Assembly: GCA_012932865.1 (NCBI GenBank)
Contig: SAXG01000018.1
Span: 620,001 to 684,000 of the forward strand
Source of the DNA: Amylostereum areolatum
Lineage: Eukaryota > Basidiomycota > Agaricomycetes > Russulales > Stereaceae
Reading direction: 5' to 3'
Length of the DNA: 64,000 nt
The translations under genes were made by a program, and so were the position numbers. Shown piece by piece: positions 57,501 through 64,000 of this stretch; position 1 is the stretch's first letter, and every line of letters starts with the position of its first letter. The notes below the pieces were generated by a model. It worked only from the letters and a program-made list of their open reading frames with translations, was not told where the DNA came from and ran no database searches.

Positions 57501-58474
57501 TTCAACAACGAACCCTTGCGTCTCCTGACGGCATCGCTTGCCAGTGGCTTCCGCGCCACAGACACCTTCATTGTTTCAACCCTACAGAAGGCACTTTTCA
57601 GGGAGATCAAGATGAGTGACACTGCAATCAACAATAAGGACAAGTTGAAGTGGAACGCGGGAGGGAGACGGTGGGCTATTCCGCTGGACAAGGGAAAGGG
57701 TAAAGACCCGGAAGATGCTGATGAAGATGGAGATTATGGTCCCATGGAGGACGCAGGGGTTCCCAACCTTCCAACCAAAAACAACCCAGTGCTCGTAACC
57801 CTCTACGGACAGTTGTCCCTTGGTGCGAAGAGCTACCAGAGCGCGATCTGTGAGCATCTCTGTCGCCCTTTATTGTTGGGATTATCGCTAATGTTTGTTG
57901 TCATAGTCTATCTTCTACATGCCTACGATTACTGTCCCGAAGACCCTATGATTTGTTTATGTCTCGCCATCGCATCCATGGGGAGAGCAATGCAGCGCCA
58001 GGCGGACAATCGACACCATCTTATTACTCAAGTACCTTGCTCGGTCTCACCTTTTTGTCCCAGGCTAAATGTCCCCTAGGCCATGGCTTTCCTTACCAAG
58101 TATCGTGAGCTACGAAAACCCGACTCAGTTTGTCAGGACGAAATTGAGTTCAACTTTGGACGCGCATTCCAGCAGCTGAGTTCGTCTCTGCCGCTGTCCT
58201 TGTTCTTCCCACTTTCCTTATATCATCATCTGTTAGGTCTTCACTCCCTTGCGGTCAAGCACTACGAGCTTGTGCTTCAAATGGCCGAAGAAAGGACCAA
58301 GTTGAATCCCGACGTAAGCATCTCCATATCTATTATAGAGGAAACTATGTCCAACGTCTACCACAGGACATTGGTCTGGCGAAGGAAGCAGCTTACAATC
58401 TATCTCTAATATATGTCACCACCGGTGCAACTCCGCTTGCAGCGAAACTATACCGCCGATGGTTGACCCTGTAA
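54565..58474 (+). CDS. TFIIIC TPR subunit (Tfc4/Sfc4 type)
   Basis: RNA polymerase III initiation factor that binds A-box DNA and recruits TFIIIB. The start MSSSEGEYSSDFEDDYSS opens an acidic N-terminus, then RDYSRLFRSIDEPRSRKGDK. TPR units follow: VDNDLQECMRIMQEVIRIEP with WSVLANCYVDLEQPEKALQL, then DLYNSMGEHDKAVHVIRSG and IADAYFERELYAEAKPIYEL. The C-terminus is KEAAYNLSLIYVTTGATPLA followed by YRRWLTL and the stop at 58472. At least a dozen short introns; I did not fix every border. Length and end motif match the family. Confidence 0.88.
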
Positions 58475-59002
58475 TACAGAAGGTGTAGTCGTATGCTGTA
58501 TTTTTATCATGTTGACTCTGCTCCTGTGTATATATCATGTTTGTAGCTCTCAAGATGAACTTCGGATCGTTTCCTTGGACCTTAGATGGGACCCGGATGG
58601 AATTCAGATGATCTTCAGGCTCGCATCGCAAACAGTGCTGCAGCAGTGATTCATCAAGGAACTAGCAGGTGCACCAAAAGTACATACAGCCATAGGTCTA
58701 CTGGTCAGGCCGGTCAGGTTCACTTCCCCTCAGGACGTGCATGTACATACCCTTACACTCCTCTATTGTTCTATATTTTATGAGGGAATCTCCAAGTAAC
58801 TAAAGTATGTCTTCACCTTGTCTTCACCTTTGCGTCGATAGGCGTCGATGCTTGACACTTGTCCCTGCCGGTGATTTGTATTACGTCATCCCCTTCGACA
58901 ACGAGACCCCCACACACTGACTTCAAAGTGCAATGCAGAGCTCCCACCACCACCTACGAACCACCCATACTCGTCCATATACCACTCGTCCTCTCCGTCG
59001 TC
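58475..59002. other. Intergenic, no gene seen
   Basis: 528 bp between the TFIIIC stop and the phosphatase start, both plus strand. It should contain the phosphatase promoter. Confidence 0.45.
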
Positions 59003-60320
59003 ATGACCAAATACGATCCTGATCAATGGATAGCTCAACTCATGCGCTGCGAACACCTCTCCGAACCGGATATGAAAACCCTCTGCAATCGCGTGCGCAC
59101 GCTGCTCATGGAAGAGTCCAACATCCAGCCCGTTTCCGCGCCTGTGACAATATGCGGGGACATCCATGGACAGTTCTGGGATCTTATAGAGCTCCTGCGA
59201 AAAGGCGGGCCCGTGCCGGAAACAAGCTACATCTTCATGGCACGTAGGTGTTTCTCTACGCAACCCGGGCGCACGTCGGGCTGAGATATCGGGAGACAGG
59301 GCGACTTTGTGGACAGGGGCCACTACAGTCTGGAAACTGTCTCATTGCTTCTAGCGCTTAAGGCGAGGTGAGGAATCTCGTTTGGGTGGTCGGGGTGCGG
59401 GGGCTAAAGGGTGAATACAGGTATCCAGAAAAGGTGACATTGCTGAGAGGGAATCATGAAAGCAGGCAAATCACGCAGGTCTACGGATTCTATGGTGAGC
59501 TTCCTCTTCTGAAGGATGATTGGTGCTTATCGGTGCGCGCGTAGATGAATGTCAGCAAAAGTACGGGAGTGCGGCAGTTTGGAAGGCGTGCTGTAATGTC
59601 TTCGACTACCTCAACCTAGCCGCCGTACGCCTCTCCGTTTGTTATCGTCCCGCGATCCTAACACAGATTTTAGATTATCGATGGTCAAGTCCTGTGTGTG
59701 CACGGTGGCCTGTCCCCCGATATACGCACATTAGACCAAATTCGCGTCCTCTCCCGTGCGCAGGAGATTCCACACGAAGGGGCTTTCTGTGGTACGTTTC
59801 CAACCTTATATTCCAAAATCATTTCTTCTCCTTATATTCTTGGACGTATTCCCATAGATCTTATGTGGTCAGACCCGGACGAGGTGGATAAATGGGCGGT
59901 GAGCCCGCGCGGCGCTGGTTGGCTCTTCGGAGGGACTGTCACGCGAGAAGTAATGCCTTCACTTCTCCATCATCCGTTGTCGCTAATTCTACCCCTGTTT
60001 AACCAGTTCAACCATGTAAACTCCTTGACTCTCATCGCGCGGGCACACCAGCTTGTGCAAGAGGGTTACAAGTACATGTTCGACGAGGCGCTCGCCACAG
60101 TATGGTCCGCGCCGAACTATTGCTATCGCTGCGGGAATATGGCGTCCATCTTGACTATACACGAGGACGGCGCGCGGACTTTTACGGTGTATGGACCCGC
60201 GGAAGAGAACGAGCGCGATACCGCTATGCAGACAGGGAGGAGAATGGTAAGTCGCATGGTTCGGGCTTCCTGTTCTTTGCTGACAAGAAGATGTAGGGAA
60301 ATATGCCATATTTTGTCTGA
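59003..60320 (+). CDS. PP2A-family Ser/Thr phosphatase catalytic subunit
   Basis: Metallophosphoesterase of the PP2A/PP4/PP6 group, cytosolic or nuclear. Exons 59003-59239, 59300-59367, 59421-59494, 59545-59624, 59674-59791, 59858-59949, 60007-60246 and 60297-60320. Metal-site motifs are complete: [52 protein letters not shown]-type [11 protein letters not shown] and [12 protein letters not shown]. About 300 residues. Closest by eye to the PP6/Sit4 and Ppg1 branches; which one is not settled. The C-terminus is PYFV instead of the usual YFL. The first intron starts GCACGT, a GC donor. It converges with BTB 8, 140 bp apart. Confidence 0.9.
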
Positions 60321-60460
60321 TAGACTGTGAGATTAAAGGCAGGACTTGTAGGTTATGTGTAGACAGTGTGTCATTGCTGTATGAGCCTGGCTGGAGCATA
60401 TATGGGGAATGACATGCATGATTAATAGAACGTATGAAGAGGAATACAGTGGAAAGGATG

Positions 60461-61819
60461 TCAGTAGTACATCGTCTCGTCAGGATCATCTTCTCTATCC
60501 GAGTCACTTTCCAACACAGAACTCTCGTCTCCGTGAAGGACAGAACCCGTTTGGAAAGATGGCATATATTCACTCCTGTTATATGAACGTAAGAATACAG
60601 CACGCGTTTAAGAGGTGTGGCATCTTACCTGCCCGATGATGATCCTTCATCGCTGTTCTTTCGCCGTAAGGGTGTTGGGGATGACTCTTTCAAATCAGTA
60701 TCGAACGACAAGGTAGTTTGAGCGTGGTGCGAAGGCGGACGGTTGTCGTGACTTGAATCCATGCGTTTCTTGAATATAAACGGGCACCTTGACCGGTTAT
60801 ACCACGAGAAGTACTCTAGTGCGGGAGGCAAAATCATCCCCGATTCTTGTGCGAGCAACGTCTCCAGCATTTCGTCCACCTCCTCGTCACGCCCTTCCTC
60901 GCCTGACGCACCTCGTCCAACGGACTCCCGCACGGTTGTGACCACTTGAATGTCGTAGGGCTTCATCTTCGAAATCTCCACTGCTCTCAGAGGCGCGGTA
61001 CGCTTGCATAAAGATACGAGCGCGGGAAGTACCCAGCCTTTCACCTTATAGGAACGCGCGAGGTCAAGCCGTTCGAAGGGTGTCACGAGTGCATCTAACC
61101 TCTCGGTTGCAAAGCGGCGGAGAGAGTCAAACTCCCAGAAATATGCGAGCCTTAGGACGGATGACCATTCTTCGCATGTCGTGAGGTCTGGGCGGAGGAA
61201 TTCTCTGAAACCAACGTCGATCAGTCGTACATTGTATATCGAAGGGAGGCCAAAAAAGGACGCACCGAGGGTAAATGGTCGATAGGAAATGTTCAAACTC
61301 TTTAACGGTGACCCATGATAACTCATAGTACTCATACGGATCGGAGCCGCAGTGCGGACAGTTGGAGCTTTCGCCGGCGGTACGATACGAGTCCAATTCG
61401 AAGCGCTTGGAGAACCACCGGGAACGTTCAAAATCAGAGCGATGGACGTAAAACAGCGTATTCTCGACCTGCATTCAAGCCTTGGATAAAGCAATCAAAT
61501 GGGACGATAAATGGCCACTCACACAGAACATGACGCTTCCACCTTTCAGAAAGTATCTCTCGTGTCTGTGAAACTGCTCCTGTGCTCCTTTCCTCTGTTG
61601 CAAGCTCGGACGCCTTGTATCGCGTAACGTTGACGAGTTTGACAGGGGTCCAAGAGTTTCTGGTTGTTGTACGGTGTCTTCTTCGAGCTCAGAGAGCGAG
61701 TGATTTGTGTCGACAGTGGCAGAAACTGCAGTCGAGAATGACGTTGGGGACAGCGGCTCTGAACCGGACGGTCGGAGGGCCTCCTCCGTTAGGGCTTCGG
61801 TACGTCCAGGGTCGCTCAT
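60461..61819 (-). CDS. BTB/POZ domain protein 8 (four exons)
   Basis: Exons 61819-61523, 61468-61266, 61204-60629 and 60575-60461. ERYFLKGGSVMFC, then VENTLFYVHRSDFERSRWFS, VTVKEFEHFLSTIYP and EFLRPDLTTCEEWSSVLRLA, followed by WEFDSLRRFATERLD and ERLDLARSYKVKGWV, and ISKMKPYDIQVVTTVRES. A stop two codons past the third donor is avoided by a canonical intron that adds a 38-codon last exon ending in the acidic tail VLESDSDREDDPDETMYY. The BTB exon is shorter than in most members. Confidence 0.83.
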
Positions 61820-62535
61820 GGCGATATTCCCAAGAGTAACGTCGACGGAGATGGCAGGTGGATAGAGATGATAATCCGTGCTATCGGCGTGCAGGTGCGG
61901 GGATTGCAGTGTATGAGAAGTGTACATGCGGTAATTATACTCCCCAGGTTTCAGGAGGCACAACGCCTGGCGAACACTGATGAGCATAAAGATCATTGTG
62001 CCACCACAAAACATACCGACATGGAGGCTACGCCCAGAGTGCATGCCTTTCAAACTTCAAAGGGCGTTGCACGCACGAAGCGACCGTCTCGATTATCAAG
62101 GCGGGAGCTTGCAGAATAAACGAGTGCATGTGAATGATATCCTTGGATTCGAGATGAGGTCAGACCAGGTCAGAGCACGAGATGGCGTAAAGGACAATCT
62201 GAGGCCCAAACGAGTCAGTGGTGGCCTCCGGCAAACCCCGAAATCTCCGTTCAAACTTCAAAAGTGTGGTCACTGGTGACCGGTGACCGGTGAGTCTGCG
62301 GTGACCATGCTTGCAGTTACGACCAGCGAATTGAAGTCAGCTCATATGAAGATAGATAGTATAATACATCTAAGATGGGTCGATGATAGATGCAGCCGTT
62401 GCGAAAATGTCTAGTCACTCCATCAAGACCTCCCAGATAAACACACAAGAAACATCGTATCTTTCGCCTCGACCCGGACCAAGGCCAGATCCTCTGGGAA
62501 CACGTTTATTACTTCTCTGCGAGGTTCAGTAGAAT
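61820..62535. other. Intergenic with GGTGACC triplication
   Basis: 716 bp between BTB 8 and BTB 9. Around 62272-62292 the motif GGTGACC is repeated in tandem (GGTGACCGGTGACCGGTGA). No gene was seen. Confidence 0.5.
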
Positions 62536-64000
62536 CTATCCCACGAGAAAATGCCCTCCCCCTTTTCTGCCATCCACGACGTGACTTGAGTTAACGAAAG
62601 CTTCATCGTGGAGATCCACACTGCTTCCAGAGCGGGACGTCGCCACTGTCACTGCCATGCAACTCCAGTCTTCTGCGTCCGCTTCGCAGCGTGGGGGACT
62701 CGTGACGCTTTCCCTCCTCAATGCACTTGCATATGGGAAGGTTGATCTACGTAGGACCGACGTCGACGTGGGCCATTGACTTGAAGTCGGTGTTGTATTC
62801 GCCGATTGAAGCGGAAATCTCCGAGATGCGTCAAAGGACTTTGACCTTGGGACTTTGACTCTGGGTGGAGTTTGAGAACCAACGTTTGAAGGCATCGTGA
62901 AGAGATCACATCCTATTTGGCTCTCCGAGTCTGTCGTCTCAATGGTTGTTTTGGGGTCGTCGCACGGGGATACCGTGCGGGGACCACATGATGATGCGGG
63001 TGTGAGGGTCTTGCCTACGAGAGGCAGGTCGATGGCTGGCTCTGATTCCCTAACTTCGATGATGAACGCGATGTCCTCGGCGTCCATCTGGCGTATCTCA
63101 TCCGCACGGAGGGTCGCCTTGCGAGAGCAGAGACCCACGAGGGCTAGCCTGACCCAGTGGTCCACGCCGTACCTGCGGGCAAGGAGAAGGCGCCGAAAGG
63201 GAAGCGTCTCAAGAAGATGGTGCAGGCGACGTATGGAAAGGGTGCGAATGGATGCCCAGGACCACATAGTGGAGAGCTTGAGCACTGCCGACCATTCTTC
63301 GATCTCCGTCAAGGTGTCGGCGCCGAAATCGCTAAAAGCAGCCCGTCAGCGTGGGGTCGAAGAGTCAGATCAAGGACGACGTACGGAGGAAACAATATTT
63401 TCAGAAAGTCCTCGAATTCATCCACAGTAATTCCGTCCAAGTATACCCTGGGCTCGGGGGCGCCAACGTCCGCAAGGTCTGGTGGGAGCGCTCATATCTT
63501 CTTTGCGTTATGATCGACAAAATACGGCAGCTCTCCAGCGCGTCGTCTAAACTCCCACCCCAGTGGAAGACGGATCGTGCCCGTGCTCGGGGAGGTCTCT
63601 TGATCTTTCGGAGTATTCGCGGCGGCTGCATCGAGCGCCTGGGCAATGCGTGTGGCAAACCACGGCGAGTCTCGTGTGAAGAAGTAGGTTGGTATGTTTT
63701 CGTACAACGTGTCTTCGACCTGCCACCAATGCGGGTCACACAGGTCAGAAAGGGCGTGTCGATCGAAATGAAGAGAGAACGCACGAGGAAGGACACGCGC
63801 TTGTCGCAAGGCATGAACCACCTTCGTCTATTAATTACCGCATCATCTGGACCTGCTGGCTTTGATGAGGCGTCTGCCCTCGAGATCTTGCCGAATATGC
63901 TCGACTCTGACATACTTTTTGCCTCCGGGAACGACGCAGAAAGTGGTGAAAGATCATCGTCTGTGACTGATTCAAACGATGGTGTTGAGGTGTCGCTGAA
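62536..64000 (-). pseudogene. BTB/POZ domain protein 9, in-frame stop, 5' partial
   Basis: Exon 1 runs off the right edge (open, S/T/D-rich, in frame to base 64000) and ends at 63785 with DKRVSFL. Exon 2 begins VEDTLYENIPTYFFTRDSPW and carries a TGA at 63494-63492. The same frame continues cleanly (ALPPDLADVGAPEPRVYLDG, then ITVDEFEDFLKILFP). Exon 3 begins DFGADTLTEIEEWSAVLKLS, followed by WSWASIRTLSIRRLH and EIRQMDAEDIAFIIEVRE, to a stop at 62536. No intron border explains the TGA. It is a young nonsense allele, a sequencing error, or a readthrough site. Confidence 0.75.

Noticed and set aside
59989..60603. Long minus-strand open frame antisense to the phosphatase 3' end
   Set aside because: Low-quality protein sequence, overlaps real exons of the phosphatase and the BTB 8 tail; a shadow frame.

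Overview
This is a nuclear contig from a filamentous basidiomycete, most likely a wood- or litter-decaying Agaricomycete. The evidence is many 45-70 nt GT-AG introns, a lineage-expanded family of BTB/POZ proteins, secreted pepsin-like proteases, an AA9 lytic polysaccharide monooxygenase, a TFIIIC subunit, and a Ngaro-type tyrosine-recombinase retrotransposon. Exon limits below were read by eye from splice signals and frame continuity. Single junctions can be wrong.

Layout. (1) 1-15.2 kb: a minus-strand tandem array of eIF4G-like translation initiation genes. A block of about 5.5 kb occurs twice (1-5511 and 7276-12786, period 7275 bp). It holds a short eIF4G paralog lacking the eIF4E-binding region (type Y) and the 3' two thirds of a full eIF4G (type X). 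Copy 2 continues into a long eIF4G; copy 1 continues into a diverged, shorter 5' half. A 663-bp inverted-repeat insertion splits both Y genes in front of the MA3 domain. (2) 16-17.1 kb: first BTB gene; 17.7-18.8 kb: unknown gene. (3) 19.4-22 kb: succinate dehydrogenase flavoprotein gene with 12 exons. (4) 22.1-38.8 kb: six more BTB genes, all on the minus strand, interrupted by two tandem secreted aspartic protease genes. (5) 39-45.3 kb: a weak small gene, a hypothetical gene, an intron-bearing tRNA-Leu, a MITE-like inverted-repeat element, a 14-exon AA9 LPMO and a Nudix hydrolase. (6) 45.35-50.90 kb: an apparently intact Ngaro element with split direct repeats. (7) 51.3-51.9 kb: small secreted cysteine-containing protein; 53.8-58.5 kb: mitochondrial bL31m diverging from a TFIIIC TPR subunit; 59-60.3 kb: PP2A-family phosphatase. 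(8) 60.5-64 kb: two more BTB genes, the last with an in-frame stop.

The housekeeping genes (eIF4G, SDH1, TFIIIC, bL31m, phosphatase) are interspersed with fast-evolving material: the BTB family, protease duplicates, secreted proteins and mobile elements. No functional operon is implied. The most informative observations are the chimeric tandem eIF4G array with eIF4E-independent paralogs, the nine-member BTB cluster with fixed intron positions, the intact Ngaro element whose insertion site resembles its own circle junction, and the microexon-rich LPMO with one destroyed splice donor.
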